From Heterodera schachtii (taxonomy: Eukaryota > Nematoda > Chromadorea > Rhabditida > Heteroderidae), in assembly GCA_023374025.1 (NCBI GenBank), contig SIJG01000096.1, positions 62,001 to 126,000 on the forward strand: a stretch of 64,000 nucleotides of DNA. The letters are read 5' to 3'. How positions within the stretch are numbered: position 1 is the first letter of the stretch; the number at the start of each line of letters is the position of its first letter. The translations under genes were made by a program, and so were the position numbers. Below, in pieces: positions 1 to 11,966 of this stretch. The notes beneath the pieces are model-generated. The model did no database searches, was not told the DNA's origin, and saw only the letters and a list, made by a program, of their open reading frames with translations.

Positions 1-465
1 GAAAAATAGAAAAAATGTCATTTTAAATTCTCAGTTCCATCATTAGGGTGCATTTTTCACAATTGAAAACTCGTTCGTAGGGGTGTATTTTTCCCGAAAC
101 CGGGTAATTTACCCGAAGTCGAAGCTCGAAGCCAAAAAGCGGGGTTTTCGGAGTTCGAAACTCGGAGTTTTGCCGTGTCTCTGTTTGGGAACAAATGATT
201 GACATAATAACCTTATTTGGAATATTGAATTTTTTAATTAGGCATTCCATAATAGCTTTAAATATCCATATATTTTATAAAATTACCATCAAAATCGATC
301 AACTTAAAAGTCTTGACTTTTCCTAATGTTCCAAAAAGGTCTTTTTCTTTTGTTTTGATTCCAGAATTTTTTCAACAACAATTAAATTGTTTGATTTTAA
401 ATCCAAATGAATTCCAACTAAAAATAAATCCGTCAAATTTTCACATAATTAGTCAATTTAATTGA
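1..465. repeat. Intergenic DNA with a dispersed CGAAG-rich repeat
   Basis: No gene is visible. Bases about 48-185 carry a repeat rich in CGAAGCTCGAAG and CCCGAAACCGGGTAAT words. Related sequence recurs near 28140-28310 and 44450-44580, so this is an interspersed element copy and not a local feature. The remainder is AT-rich and leads to the 3' end of the minus-strand gene at 466-1144. Confidence 0.55.
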
Positions 466-1144
466 TCACATTTCAAATAGTAATAACCTTTGTGAAATTT
501 GACCAAGCGGTTTCATTATATCGTTAAGCATTGCTTTAAAGTCTTCTGGGGATATTTTCCGATGAACTTCGGCTAATTCTTTTTTTATCTAAAAATAAAA
601 TTTGTTTGTCAAATTATTTTCATTACAAATTTTGTTTATTTTTACTTGAATATTTTTCAATCAAATTTAAATTAATTAATTTCAAATAAAATTTACTAAT
701 CAATTAAGGCGATAAAGTTTTCATTCTTCGGGTCAGCAGTTTTTAATTTATTCAGAATTTTTACACTGTTTTCATAAAGTAGTTTATTTGTATTGTCGTT
801 GCTATAAATTTTGATGATCACACATTTGTTCTCGGGTTCACCATTTTTGCCAGTAAATCTGTAAAATGGCACCTAAGAATGGCACCACTAAACAAACTTA
901 TACTCTTTTTTAATTATTTTGAAATAAAATTGGCATTTTTTTTTGTTGCAAAATCACTTTTTCCTTTTAATTTGGAAGCCGAATATTTGATTTCCACTGG
1001 TTTATTCGGTCCCAGTTTCTGCCAAGTATATTTAAATGTTTTCATTTTACCCGTCGGAACGCCACCGCATTCAGTCGAATTTGCAGAATAAATTTGGAAA
1101 TAAAATACAAGAAAAATAAATTTCAGTAATAAAGCGGACTTCAT
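466..1144 (-). CDS. Small secreted protein of unknown family (exon model incomplete)
   Basis: I do not recognise this gene. The start ATG (1142-1144) opens a classic signal peptide, MKSALLLKFIFLVFYFQIYS, with cleavage probably near ANS-TECG. The mature start TECGGVPTGKMKTFKYTW continues to about position 940. A second coding block follows a TTAG or TTTACAG acceptor near 873/858 and runs to a TAG at 696-698; it reads FTGKNGEPENKCVIIK with a lysine-rich helix after it. A third block starts after a strong TTTTTAG acceptor at 588 and reads IKKELAEVHRKISPEDFKAM to a TGA at 466-468. Donor phases between the blocks do not join cleanly: exon 1 lacks a good GT donor in phase, and block 2 ends in a stop unless it is spliced. 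The gene may therefore be decayed, use a non-canonical donor, or contain a sequence error. Two cysteines lie in the mature part. The signal peptide is secure; the rest is moderate. Confidence 0.5.
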
Positions 1145-1540
1145 TTTCTAAAAGCGAGAAAATTTATTAATTTAAGAGAAAATGTTATGCAAAATTTGTT
1201 TTCCGGATCCGGAAGCGGGCTTTCAACGATTTATTTTGTATTTTTATTCACGGGGAAAGTTTTTAAATTTTTAATCAAATAAATTATTTTAAGGAAATTA
1301 TTTTTGAAAATTTTACAAGAAGAAATTCTTCGAACTGAGAAATTTTTAAAGAGAAGAACCAAAATAGCAAAAAAGGATATTCTAAGCTAAAAATGGGACA
1401 GATCGGAAAAACCAAAACAAAAAGAGAGAATTCGTTTGAAAAGGAGAACAGTGAAAAATGAAATGGGAATGTGAGAATTGAATTCATTTTAAATGCAATG
1501 CATTTGATGAGCATTTTATGTGGTCGAATCAATTGAAAAT

Positions 1541-1890
1541 GCCAAAATCGGACAAATCACTCAAAAACTAAGTACAAAAAACAAAGGAATTCAGTACACC
1601 ATTAAAAATGATCATTTTAAGTGGGCAATTTCATTCACAATGCCAAAATCGGGCAAATCATTCAAAAACTAAGGACAAAAAACAAAGGAATTCAGTACAC
1701 CATTAAAAATGATCATTTTAAGTGGGCAATTTCATTCACAATGCCAAAATCGGGCAAATCATTCAAAAACAAAGGACAAAAAACAAAGGAATTCAGTACA
1801 CCATTAAAAATGATCATTTTAAGTAGGCAATTTCATTCACAATGCCAAAATCGGGCAAATCATTCAAAAACTAAGGACAAAAAACAAAGA
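1541..1890. repeat. Tandem repeat, about 101-bp period, 3.5 copies
   Basis: The word GCCAAAATCGG(G/A)CAAATCA starts at 1541, 1642, 1743 and 1844, a constant spacing of 101 bases. The unit also contains AAGGAATTCAGTACACC and GATCATTTTAAGTGGGCAA. Units are nearly identical, so the array is young or homogenised. A 93-codon open frame over it is only repeat translation. Confidence 0.9.
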
Positions 1891-2322
1891 AAAACTCAGT
1901 AAAAGATTAAAAATTGTCAATTTAAATGACCGACAGTTAGTTTTGTTTGCTTAATGAAAAATTATCTTTTTATTTTTAAATGAGCACTTTTTGTGCCCCT
2001 TTTACTCGGAGACGAAGGGTAAGAAGAGAAGCGACTTCATAAGTGCAAAAAAAAAGAAATATATCAAAAACATTTTTAAATCATCCATAATTCGTCATTA
2101 TACATACACATAAAATGGTGAATTTTATGTATGGCTTTCATGCTCAATTTGGGTTTTCAGGTCGAATGGCGAACTTTGCAAAATCTGTGTTTTTCAATAA
2201 AAATAAATTAAAATCGTTAAAAACAACTTTTCTGCAATTTTAATTAATAAGAATTAAATTTCGTCTTTTTTTTCGAAGAATGCCAACGGATGACAATTTG
2301 TTGATGGATGGATGATGATGAG
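1891..2322. repeat. Segmental duplicate of sequence near 10985-11885
   Basis: Bases about 1935-2180 match about 10985-11170 plus 11815-11885. Shared words are TTTTTAAATGAGCACTTTTT, TCGGAGACGAAGGG and GGCTTTCATGCTCAATTTGG. The distal copy is interrupted by extra DNA, including a small MITE at 11193-11297. No gene is visible. Confidence 0.6.
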
Positions 2323-2323
2323 T

Positions 2324-2664
2324 AGGGCTATAAATTATATGCTTTTGCATATTTTTTCTGTGCATATGCTAGAAGAAAGGTTCTCAAAAATAGCATTTCT
2401 ACGCTAAATTCTAAGGATAGACTTTTTGGGAACTTTTAAAAATACATCCTTAAAAATTGAAAAATTTTGAGTTTTTTGTGAAACATTTGAAAAAAATTTT
2501 TTCATATAAAAAAAACTGTTTTGCAATTGTCTAAAAAAAGCACCTTAGCCATTGTTTTGGAATTTTAAAGTCAATTCTTAATTTATACACAATTTTTGGC
2601 ATTTTTTGAGGGCTAAAAGCCATTTTTGGCAGTTTTTAATGCATATATAATTTATAGCCCTAAT
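2324..2664. mobile_element. MITE-like inverted-repeat element, about 340 bp
   Basis: The left end TAGGGCTATAAATTATATGC mirrors the right end GCATATATAATTTATAGCCC TA. The flanks ATGATGAG and ATAATAAC are only loosely alike, so target duplication is weak. The same terminal word is found on the larger element at 54101-55746, so the two belong to one family. There is no coding capacity. Confidence 0.7.
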
Positions 2665-4274
2665 AATAACATGGTTGTGCCATCATTTTTTAATATCCCT
2701 CCTATTTCTATTTGTTCATTTTGCATTATTTTTATTCATTTGAAATATTTTTAATATGTAAAAATTTACTTTTTACGAAGTCTCAGTTCATCAATTTTAT
2801 TACGTTTAATCAATTAAGGGTTTTTTGGTTTTCACTTTTTTTTCTGCAGCTTTAATTCAATGAGAAAAGCACAAAAATACCATTAAAAATTAAACCGAAT
2901 CAAATGTTGACCAAAAACCGCAACATTTGAGTTTTTATCTCAACTTTTGAAAAATCGGAAGAATTAAAAATTTTGTAGTTTTTAATAAGACTTGTTTAAA
3001 AGAAATGGCAATTTTTAGGATTTCCCAAAATAACAGGAAAAGAAAAAAAATTATTTCCGAAAAACCACAAAAAGTCGCAAAGCCTCATAAAACACCTAAT
3101 TTAAATGCATTTTTTCATGCCTATTTGACAATTTTTGTGCCTTTTTCATGCCTTTTTTACAATTTTTTCGTACCTTTTATAGTGCCTTTTTGAGAATTTT
3201 TGTGCCTTTTGTTTGTTCTCTACTCATCAGTGTCAATAACTCGCAGAAACTACCGTAGCCCTTCTCGAATACGACAGTAACCCTAGGAGGACGTGCCAAA
3301 GATTTATGTCTTCAACGCCCTTTTGGCGTTTCATTTCCCCGCGGAAGATCAAAAAGATGGTCTAAAAAGTTCAAAACATTTTCTTAAATTCACAATTTCA
3401 TTAAAACTATTTACCATTTAAAAAAAAATAATTTTTTTAAGTAAAGATTCATTTTTCATTTGCATTTCTATTGTTTTTTTCAAAATGTTATACATTAATT
3501 AATTTGCTAATTCATCAGCAGAATAATTTTCTCAGTCCAATCGGACCAAATTAAAAAATGCATAAAATCTGTAAAAAAAAAAACAATTTGTGGAATTTGT
3601 TTATCCCTTTTCGATGAGCCATTAATCAGCAGAATAATTATTGTATTACTTTCCCATTTTCCCAGTCCATCGGACCAAATTAAAAATGCATAAATTATGT
3701 AAAAAACAATTTGTGGAATTTGCTATGGCTTTTCGATTAGAGTCATTCATTAGTCACTACTACCCTTTCGCTAATTCGCCTGTCCCCCCACCCATAATTT
3801 CTATACATTTTGTGGACATTATTCATTCCATTAGTGTGGGCATTGGCTGATCAAAAATGTACTTTTATTAAATTTATCTTCAAAATCATACAATTATTTC
3901 TGGGAAGATGATGGGCGATATCTCCGATTCTTTCAGATCCCCAATTAATAATACGTAGTGATTGCTCGAGACCGATAAATTGAGACTAAAATGAAAAAAC
4001 TCAAGATATTTCTCGAGACCGAGAGTCTCGTGCATCCCTGTAATTTAACCCTTTTTAAAAACCCAAAAATCCGAAGAATTTCCCAACTCAAAAGTCAAGG
4101 CCAAGGATCTTTTTCTTAAATTTTTGTTATTTAAAAAGAAATTCTTTCAAAAAATTATTTTAAAAATATTTTGTTTTTATTTTTTTTTGCTTTGTTGGTA
4201 AAAATGATTTTTTTTTTAATTTTTCCAATTAAGAGATTAAAGATTTTGCATCCTAAAATCGCAATTTTCTAAAA
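2665..4274. repeat. AT-rich intergenic DNA with a 118-bp direct duplication
   Basis: No gene is supported. Bases about 3515-3620 and 3628-3735 are a direct duplication, both containing CAGCAGAATAAT, CCAGTCCAATCGGACC-like and ACAATTTGTGGAATTTG words. The segment ends at the start codon of the secreted orphan gene at 4275. No ATGCCA hexamer cluster was noticed immediately upstream of it. Confidence 0.5.
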
Positions 4275-7200
4275 ATGAATGCATTAATGCTCTCCGCGTT
4301 GTCAACATTTTTTGTTCTTTTTTGTGCCATCGTTGGGGGTGGAGTGATAAGAATGGCGCCGGACACTGAACAACCGCCGATGGCGACAGGTAACAAAATA
4401 AAAACAAATTAAAAAAAACTCAAATTTGTATTCAAAATAAAATTATTTGCTTGTGTGTAGGGTGCTGAGCTGTTATAAAAAAAAAGCCATCAAAAAGGGC
4501 GTCATAAAAAAAACCATTAAATGGAAATTTTCAACAAAAAACTGTCCATAACTTTTGTCAAAGTCAACTAAAATAGAATACTCGGTATCATTCGATATCC
4601 CTAAGAATTCTCAATTAGCTCCCCTAAATTTCAAAAATTTGGTCAAGGTTGAGCAAAGTTATGGCCAAATGGTACACATGTGGCCAGGTTTTCGAATATT
4701 TTTGGCCATAAGTTTTTTGAAACCTAACGAAATTTTTTGATATTTTTCAGGCTAATAGAGAGGACACATAGGGCTATCGAATAATCAAAAAAAGAAATAA
4801 AAATAATTTATAACTAAAATTATTTAATTAAAAATAAATTATTTTGATCATCAAAAATTCTTATCAAAACTTTCTTAGAATGAACAAATTAAAATAATCT
4901 TGCTATCATTCGATAGGCCTATGTGTCTTCTATTAACCTGCAAAATTAAAAAAATTTCGTTAGGTTTCAAAAAGTTATGACCAAAAAATTCGAAAACCTG
5001 GCCACATTTGTACTTTTGGCCATAGCTTTGCTCAACCTTGACCAAATTTTTGAAATTTAGGAGAGATAATAGAGAAATGTAAGGGCTATCGCATAATACC
5101 AAGTATGTCTATTTTAGTTGACTTTGACAAAAGTTATGGCTAGTTGTTTTACTGAAAATTTCCATTTGATGGTTTTTTATAACGCCCTTTTTGATGGCTT
5201 TTTTAATAATGACTAGGGCTGCCCAAAATATGTACAAAAAGTTGTCCAAATATGTACATAAATATGTAAGAAAAACCCAAAAATATGTAAAATAAAAAAA
5301 AACCCCAAATATGTAAATAAATTTTTTTAAATGATTTTTTTGGAAAAAAATCCCTGTAAAGTATGAAATAGGCACAAAATGCCATAAAAATTAATTAAAT
5401 AGTCTTAAAATCATTTTTAGTATTTTAAAAATTACTTTTTTGGTATTTTTCGTGTGTATTTTTTCACTATAAATTTCCAAAATTTCTTAAAATATGTAAA
5501 AAAATATGAAAATATGTACAAAAAATTTGCCGAAATTTGAATTTTTTTTTTTTGAGTATTTCCAAAAAATTTTTGATTTGTTTTCGTTAGAATAATCGAT
5601 CCGTGCTTTGATAAAAATTAAAAATCTGAATTATTAATAGAATTTTAATTTAAGGAAAATTTATTTCCATAAAACGGGCAAAATAAATTTTCGAAATAAC
5701 TAATTAAATTAAATTGAATTTAGAAATTCAAATGGATGCCATGCTGGAGCAGATGGTGCCAAAGAATCGGACAAAGAGGATGAAGGTAAGAAATTCGGAT
5801 GGGTTTTTTAGGCTCTAAAAACTGCCAAAATAGTTAGGCTCTAGGCTCGAAAAAAAAACCTAAAAATAGGCTCTAAAAAATGGAAAATAGGCACTAAAAA
5901 AACTTTATTTTAAGGGGATGTAAAATGATAAAATTTATTCAAAAACGTAAAAAATTCCACAAAATCAGCATGGAATCCGTCTGTTCGGCCCTTACGATTC
6001 GACCCCAGCACTTTTTCCACTATTGCTTTTTTATTTGTTATCCAAATTCCTCAATCTTGATATCATTTGAAAGCTTTTAACATGCTCTATTAGCCTTATT
6101 AAAAACAAAAAGATTTTTCGGGCTTTTAAAAATGTTTTTAAGGAAAATTTTCAGATTTTTTGAAATTTTTTGAAAGAAAAAATTTATAGAAAGTTATAGT
6201 GGAAAAAGATGCCGGGGCCGAACCATGGAGGCCGAACTGACGTAGACCGAATCAGCATAGAGCGGAACCGCTCACAAGGGAACACATCGAGTTGTATGTG
6301 TCCAAATCACTTTTAAAACCACCGTGTAGAGCATAATCGATTTACTATTGCCAATTTTCGGCATTTTTGGCTCCGGCGCCAAAAATGATCAGAAAAAAAG
6401 TGATCAAAAAACCCCAGCAAAAAATTGTAAATTTGATTCTTTTTTTTCTCTTTCATTTTAATAACCTTTGTCAAGGTTCGGATCCGTTGGGCAGATGATG
6501 AATTATTTTGTATTTTTTTCAAAGAGTTTTTACACCTAGCATTTTTTATTCAGCTATTTTAATTTATTTTAAAATAATATTTGATAAAGAATTGTTTGCT
6601 GATCATTTTTTAAAAAAAGTTTATGGCTCTATCAGTAGCTTTCAATTTTTTATGAATTTTTAAAAATTTTGTCATTTTTATCGATTTTTCGAAACTTTGA
6701 TCACTTTTTTCTGATGATTTTTGGCGTCGGAGCCAAAAAATGTCGAAAATTGGCAATAGTAAATCGACTATGCTCTACACGATAGAAGTGGTTTTAAAGT
6801 GATTTGGACACATACAACTCGATGTGTTCCCTTGTCAGTTGGGCCCCAGCGGGTTTTTGTTTATAATTTTTTTTTTGTCAACCAAGTCCAACATTCTTGG
6901 TATCATTCGAAAGCCCTAAGTGTCCTCTATTAGAATGACAAAATTTTGAAAAATTTCTTTAAGGTTAAAAAAAGTTATGGCCCGAAGAATTAAAAAAAAA
7001 AACAAATTTTCCAACCTTTTTGGCCATAAATTTGTTCTAAATTGACGAAATTTTTTGGAAATTTGCCCCAACCGTGCCGGGGCCCAACTGAGGTAGACCG
7101 GCATAGAGTTACATACTTTTTAAAATCACAAATTCTTCTCAAGAAATAAATAAGCAATGATTTTTGAGAAAATCTTTCATTTTTCTTCGATGTTTTTTTT

Positions 7201-10200
7201 AAGTCAATAGAGACTATGGGAGCTTAAATAATGGACACAATGATTTTTATAAATTAAAATTAAATGATTTCTATTTAAGAACATGTTGGAAGCAAGCAAC
7301 CTCAAGGAAGGGCAGCGAACGGCCAATCACCAAGCGGGATATGCGGGCGGATGCGCGATGAACCCACAGTGCCCGCGGATAACATTTGTATGTTTCGCCA
7401 TTTTCATGCCTTTTCTGGGATTTTGGTGCATTTTTCATATCTTTTTCGGGGTTTTCGAGCATTTTTCATGCCTTTTTTCGGAATTTTGTGCATTTTTCAT
7501 GTCTTTTTCTGGGATTTTCGTGCCTTTTTTCATGCATTATTCGGGATTTTGGTGCCTTTTTCATGCCTTTTTCGGGATTTCGTGCCTTTATTCATGCATT
7601 TCCGAGATTTTGTGCAGTTTTTCATGCATTTTTCGGGATTTTGGTGCCCTTTTCATACCTTTTTCAGGGATTTTGTGCCTTTTTCATGCTTTTTTTTTTG
7701 GGATTTGTGCATTTTTCATACTTTTTTCGGGATTTTGGTGCCTTTTTCATGCCTTTTTCGGGATTTTGTGCCTTTATTCATGCATTTCCGGGATTTTGTG
7801 CAGTTTTTCATGCATTTTTCGGGATTTTCGTGCCCTTTTCATGCCTTTTTCAGGGATTTGGTGCCTTTTTCATGATTTTTCATGCCTTTTTCTGGGATTT
7901 TCGTGCCTTTTTTCATGCATTTTTCGGGATTTTGGTGCTTTTTTCTGCCTTTTTCGGGATTTCGTGCCTTTAAAAGCAACACACTTTAAGATGACCACCT
8001 TCCGCGGAGGACGAACCGACTTCAAAAAGAGGAACAACTACAACAAAAAGCAGCTGGAAGCAATGCTCGAACTGTACTTGGGTAAAAAATTTTGGATTTT
8101 TTCTTAATAGTTTAATGGAGAAAAATTGAGAATTCTGACCATTTTTTAGCAGATTTTCAGTAAGAAATTCTTAATTTTGAGGTTTTTTGGAAAAAAAAAA
8201 TTAGTTCTATTTTCGTTTTGATGCTCTATTAAAAACCCAAATTATTAAATAATTGTAAAACATTATGCCAACTTATCAAAATTAATCAAAATTTAAAAAA
8301 TCTGACGAATTTCCCCCCAAAACATCAAAAATCCTCAAAATTTCTAAAAAACCACAAAAAGCCTCAAATCCTCATTTTGAAAATTTAGCCTCATTGACCT
8401 ATCAAAAAACCACAAAATGAGGCTAAAGCCTCAGATCTGGCTACCCTGATTATTACTAAGATTGTGCTTTTTCAGGCGGTCCAATGGGTGAGGGCGTTCT
8501 CACTGGCCCAATTGAGCTGGTTGGCCTTCAGCATGACATCGAAATGGCCTACAACATCACATGCCTATTGGTAAGAACGTGATTTGTACCCGTGCATTTA
8601 AAAAGAATAATTGATTTTTTTTTCTTCATAAAAATAAATTTTGATCACTGCCCCCGATCGGGGTCCCCGACCCCCGACAATTTTGGGGACCCACGCGTTT
8701 CGGCGCCGACCGTTTCGGCGCCAGCCCAGTTTTTGGACTATAACTTTTTTCTTTGTCAACCATATTTAATAATCTTGGTATCATTCGAGAGCTCTTCACG
8801 TGCTCTATTAGCATGCAAATTTCCAAAAAATTCTGTTAAGTTTAAAAAAAGTTCGAGCCAAAAAAGTTGGAAAATCTGGTTTTTTGAATTGTTCTGGCCA
8901 TAACTTTTTTGAACCTTAACGAAATTTTTCGGAATTAGGCAGGCTAATAGAGAACACTTAGGGCTTTCGGATGATACCAACAATATTAGATTTGGTTGAC
9001 AAAGTAAAAAGTTATAGTCCAAAAACTGGGCTGGCGCCGAAACGGTCGGCGCCGAAACGCAGTGGACCCACAATTTTGATCCCCGAGGGGTCGGGAGATT
9101 TAACACATAAAAATGATCAATATTTAATAAAAAATGATCAATTGATAATTTATTACCAGGCCAAAAAACATCCAAAATATGTGCTAAAAACCCCAAAACG
9201 GCCAAAATGTGCCAAAAATTGAAAAAAAAAGTTCTCAAAAAATAAGTGAATTTTCAAAAATAATTTCTTTTTAATCCATCTCGCTAATTCTAATTAAAAG
9301 CATTTCAATGATTTTTAAAGTAATTTTTTTTCTCGCTCTCTAAGATTGACTTTTTTTTTCCTATTTTTGTTTGCGAAAATTCAAAATTTGCCTTAAAAGT
9401 GAAAAAAGCCATGAAAAGGGTTCAACAAATAACAAAAAAATTTTTGAAGATTTTTTTTGGGCATTTTGACCAATAATTTGATTGCCAAAAAAGACATTTA
9501 AAAAAAAACCAATTTTTTTCAAAAAATCGCCAAAATATGTTACAAAAACTGCAAAAACCCCAAAATATGTTTTTATTCCCAAAAAGTCAAAAATATGTTT
9601 TTATATGTGCTAAAAACTCGCCCTGGTTGAAAAGAAATCCGTTTTCCCTGTTTATTACCAAAATAGATATACACTAATTAATTTTCTCTCAAACATTCAG
9701 TTCCAAAAATTCGGCGAAAATGATGACCCGGAATTGGCCATTGAATGGGCGACACCCTGCCAAATGGACAAAGCGACCAGAGACAAGGCGAGCAAGTACA
9801 TTGTTGCAATTGCAGAGCGGATGCTGCCACGCTTTGAAACGAACAAAAAAGTCTTGGAAAAAGTAATAAATGTTTAAAATTTTCAAATTTGTTTTTTTTC
9901 AATTTTGCATATGCGTTAAATAGGGGGGGGGGGGGTCAGTCTGGCAGCTTACGGACGAAGGTTAGGGGGGGGGGGGGGGGGTCAGCGATCAATTTCCGAA
10001 GGGGTCAAGCCATTTTGTAAATCGACCACCTTCTTTTTTTTTTTTGCTTTTTAAACTGCTTTTTTCGACGTGTTTTTTCAAAAAATTTGAGAACATGTTT
10101 GGGTCCGCGATGCCGCTGAGGAAAATTTAAAAGATTTTAAATCCATTTCTAAATTTGTTCAAAATTAATAATTTTCCTCTTTGTTACAACCCTCCTCCCC

Positions 10201-10507
10201 TTTTGTCTAACAACCAATTACGACTGGCCACCCCTCCGGGGTCATTTACGACGAAAGTGGGGGGGGGGGGGGGCGCGACCCCCACACCCTAAAAGGTATG
10301 ATTTTGTAAAATTTTGTTGAAATTTGTGGTCAATATGTGCTAAATTATTTTTCAAAACATACATAAATAAATAAAAATTCAGCTCGCAGATCGCATCAGA
10401 GAAAAAGGATGGATTTCGGAGGATGAAACCTACACGTGAGATTAAACCATATATAAATATATAAATTTTTTAAAATTTCATTTAGCTTCCTGAATCAGCT
10501 CCATTGA
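4275..10507 (+). CDS. Secreted 235-residue orphan protein, eight exons
   Basis: Exons 4275-4389, 5724-5785, 7280-7387, 7991-8081, 8476-8570, 9701-9862, 10383-10435 and 10486-10507 all have GT-AG borders and agree in phase, giving 235 residues. Residues 1-23 form a signal peptide (MNALMLSALSTFFVLFCAIV...) and no later membrane segment is seen. The mature part has a basic KNRTKRMK patch (52-59), cysteines at 84 and 90, a basic RGGRTDFKKRNNYNKK stretch (100-115), a glycine loop YLGGPMGEG (124-132) followed by LQHDIEMAY (143-151), further cysteines at 155 and 177, and a charged helical tail. I do not recognise the family. The glycine loop then HD spacing vaguely recalls phospholipase-A2-like folds, but an Asp and a Tyr expected there are absent, so this is not assigned. 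It is effector-like by secretion and novelty only. AATAAA lies at 10589-10594. Confidence 0.8.
4470..5215. repeat. Foldback repeat in intron 1 of the secreted orphan gene
   Basis: The left arm (GCCATCAAAAAGGGCGTCAT, then ACTTTTGTCAAAGTCAACTA and GGTATCATTCGATA) is mirrored by the right arm ending ATAACGCCCTTTTTGATGGC near 5200. Each arm carries the core GGTCAAGGTTGAGCAAAG-TATGGCCAAA. A stem of about 300 bp could form. The same core recurs in other introns and intergenic DNA of this window. Confidence 0.75.
6259..6835. repeat. Inverted repeat in intron 2 of the secreted orphan gene
   Basis: AAGGGAACACATCGAGTTGT at the left is answered by ACAACTCGATGTGTTCCCTT at the right. Inside the arms, CCAATTTTCGGCATTTTTGG pairs with its near-complement around 6730. 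Arms are roughly 120 bp with high identity. It is a non-coding foldback element. Confidence 0.8.
7388..7990 (+). repeat. Intron 3 minisatellite, TTTTTCATGC/GGGATTTTGTGCC units
   Basis: The intron is built almost entirely from units of about 30 bases of the type TTTTCGGGATTTTGGTGCC-TTTTTCATGCC, roughly 18 times. The units lack TAA, TAG and TGA in all three forward frames, so open frames run through intron 3 (to 8107 in one frame). These frames join neither neighbouring exon in the phase used by the gene model, and the product would be a Phe/Cys/Gly-rich simple repeat. Both splice borders (TTT|gtatgt and tttaag|ATG) are good. Confidence 0.8.
8640..9110. repeat. Foldback repeat with GC-rich arms in intron 5
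   Basis: GTTTCGGCGCCGACCGTTTC and GCCAGCCCAGTTTTTGGACT on the left are mirrored at 9005-9060. Between them lie two inverted copies of the TTGGTATCATTCGA-type core also seen in intron 1 of this gene. The outer ends hold GATCGGGGTCCCCGACCCCC, related to the element at 24375-25600. Confidence 0.75.
9920..10275. repeat. Poly-G tracts in intron 6
   Basis: Three runs of 13 or more G (about 9923, 9965 and 10260) lie inside the intron at 9863-10382 with GTCAG beside the first two. Such long G runs could form quadruplexes in DNA or pre-mRNA and are also prone to sequencing error. Confidence 0.6.
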
Positions 10508-10588
10508 GAGAAGCATAAAGAAAAATCGCCAAAGAAATAAGAAAAATCACTTGTGCATATAAAGATGACTATGAAAAAATTGTATAAA

Positions 10589-10594
10589 AATAAA
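10589..10594 (+). terminator. Polyadenylation signal of the secreted orphan gene
   Basis: A canonical AATAAA lies 82 bases after the stop codon at 10505-10507, in the expected orientation. Confidence 0.6.
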
Positions 10595-11966
10595 TGTTTT
10601 TAACTTTTTATTAAAAGTTTTGGGTTTGTCTTGACTTACGAATAAAAAAAAATCAAATAATTAAATAGTCTAAAAAATTTTTTTTCAATTTATTAATTAC
10701 CTAATTTTTTAATTTAAAAAGGAGGCCGTCACTTAATTTCAAAAAAAGGATTTAATCCTAATATTTTTATTGTGTTAAGAGATCAAAAAGTTAATAAATG
10801 TGTAATACTTCCAAAAAGGAAAATGTTTATTAGCAATTTTAAATAATTAATCTGTCAAGCTGTTTCGGTGTTGAAATTTTTCGATTTGTTTTTTTGTTTG
10901 AGGAAGGTTCGGATTTTTTGAAGTTTTTTATCTGAAATTTGTACTGTAGTACCGATAACATTATCAGAGAAAATTCAAATAATGATCTGGATTTGTTAAT
11001 AGTTTTGCTTAATGAAAAAAGATCTTATTTTATTTTTAAATGAGCACTTTTTGTGCCCTTTTCCAAAAATGATGCAAGAAAAAATCGGAGACGAAGGGGT
11101 AAAAGCGAGTCGAATTCGTAGTGCAAAAAAAAAAGAAAAGAAAAATCAAAAACATTTTAAATTGATGAAAAAGTGAGTACATACATATGTAACAGGGATG
11201 GGCCAAAATGAAAAATAAAAAAGCGAAATGCGAAATTTGCGAAACGCCAAAAAATACGAAGACGAAATGCAAAAAACAAAACCTAAGCCCATCCCTGATA
11301 TGTAAGTGTCATATAAATCTGTAAAATCAAGGGCCAACGGTGCGGACTTGAGCATTTCATTTATATTCGCCTTTCATATCATTTTGAATATGATTTAAGG
11401 ATTAAATGTTTGAATAGAAAACACTTAATTAGTATCACTCCTAATTACTCACTTAATTAGTATCACTCCTAATTACTCCCACCCTATTCCATCAAATTGC
11501 ATCCAAATCTCCACCAATGAATCATTTAGCCAATTCTCCATTCTTCATTATAATTTATGCTAGGATATAGTGATGTTCTCGCGAAAAGTCTCGGCTTTGT
11601 TTGGTCTTGATTGAGTCTTTCGGTCCCGCTTTTTTCGTTGTCGGTCTCGATTTTCAATTTTAGAGGCTGATCTATTTGAATTTTATAAACATAAAAATTT
11701 GATCCCTACTATTGAGCAAAGTTAAAACGGGGGGATGAGTGATTTTTAAAATCCAAATTATGGCAAAATGATAAAATAGTGGCAAAAAATGTTGGCGTTT
11801 AAAAAACTGTTTTTTATTTTACACATAAATGGTGAATTTATGTAGGGCTTTCATGCTCAATTTGGTTTCACATCGAATGCGTTCAGCACAATTGAACTCT
11901 GAAAATTTTCAAATTTTCAAATGCGGTAAATTTTTTGTAATAAATATTTTAAAATTAAATTTTTTT
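10595..11966. repeat. Intergenic region between convergent genes, repeat-derived
   Basis: No gene is seen. It holds the second copy of the 1935-2180 duplication (10985-11170, 11815-11885), a 105-bp MITE at 11193-11297 and a 27-bp direct repeat (TTAATTAGTATCACTCCTAA) at about 11426-11477. The orphan gene (plus) and the TARP gene (minus) converge here. Confidence 0.55.
11193..11297. mobile_element. 105-bp hAT-type MITE with perfect 8-bp target duplication
   Basis: The ends are CAGGGATGGGC...GCCCATCCCTG, flanked on both sides by ATATGTAA. The 8-bp duplication with CAGGG ends is the hAT superfamily signature. It is too short to encode anything and must have been moved in trans. Confidence 0.85.

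Noticed and set aside
1621..1902. 93-codon frame
   Set aside because: It is translation of the 101-bp tandem repeat; 101 is not a multiple of three and no gene context exists.
7400..7975. CRISPR-like regular repeats
   Set aside because: The repeats are contiguous and degenerate, without unique spacers, in an intron of a eukaryotic gene.
7283..8107. Long plus-strand open frame (274 codons) and two others overlapping it
   Set aside because: The frames read through a T-rich minisatellite intron free of stop codons; real exons on both sides join by phase and the translation is simple-sequence.
7991..8570. Phospholipase A2-like domain in the secreted orphan protein
   Set aside because: A glycine loop followed by His-Asp is visible, but the preceding Asp is Glu and the following Tyr is displaced; too weak to assign.
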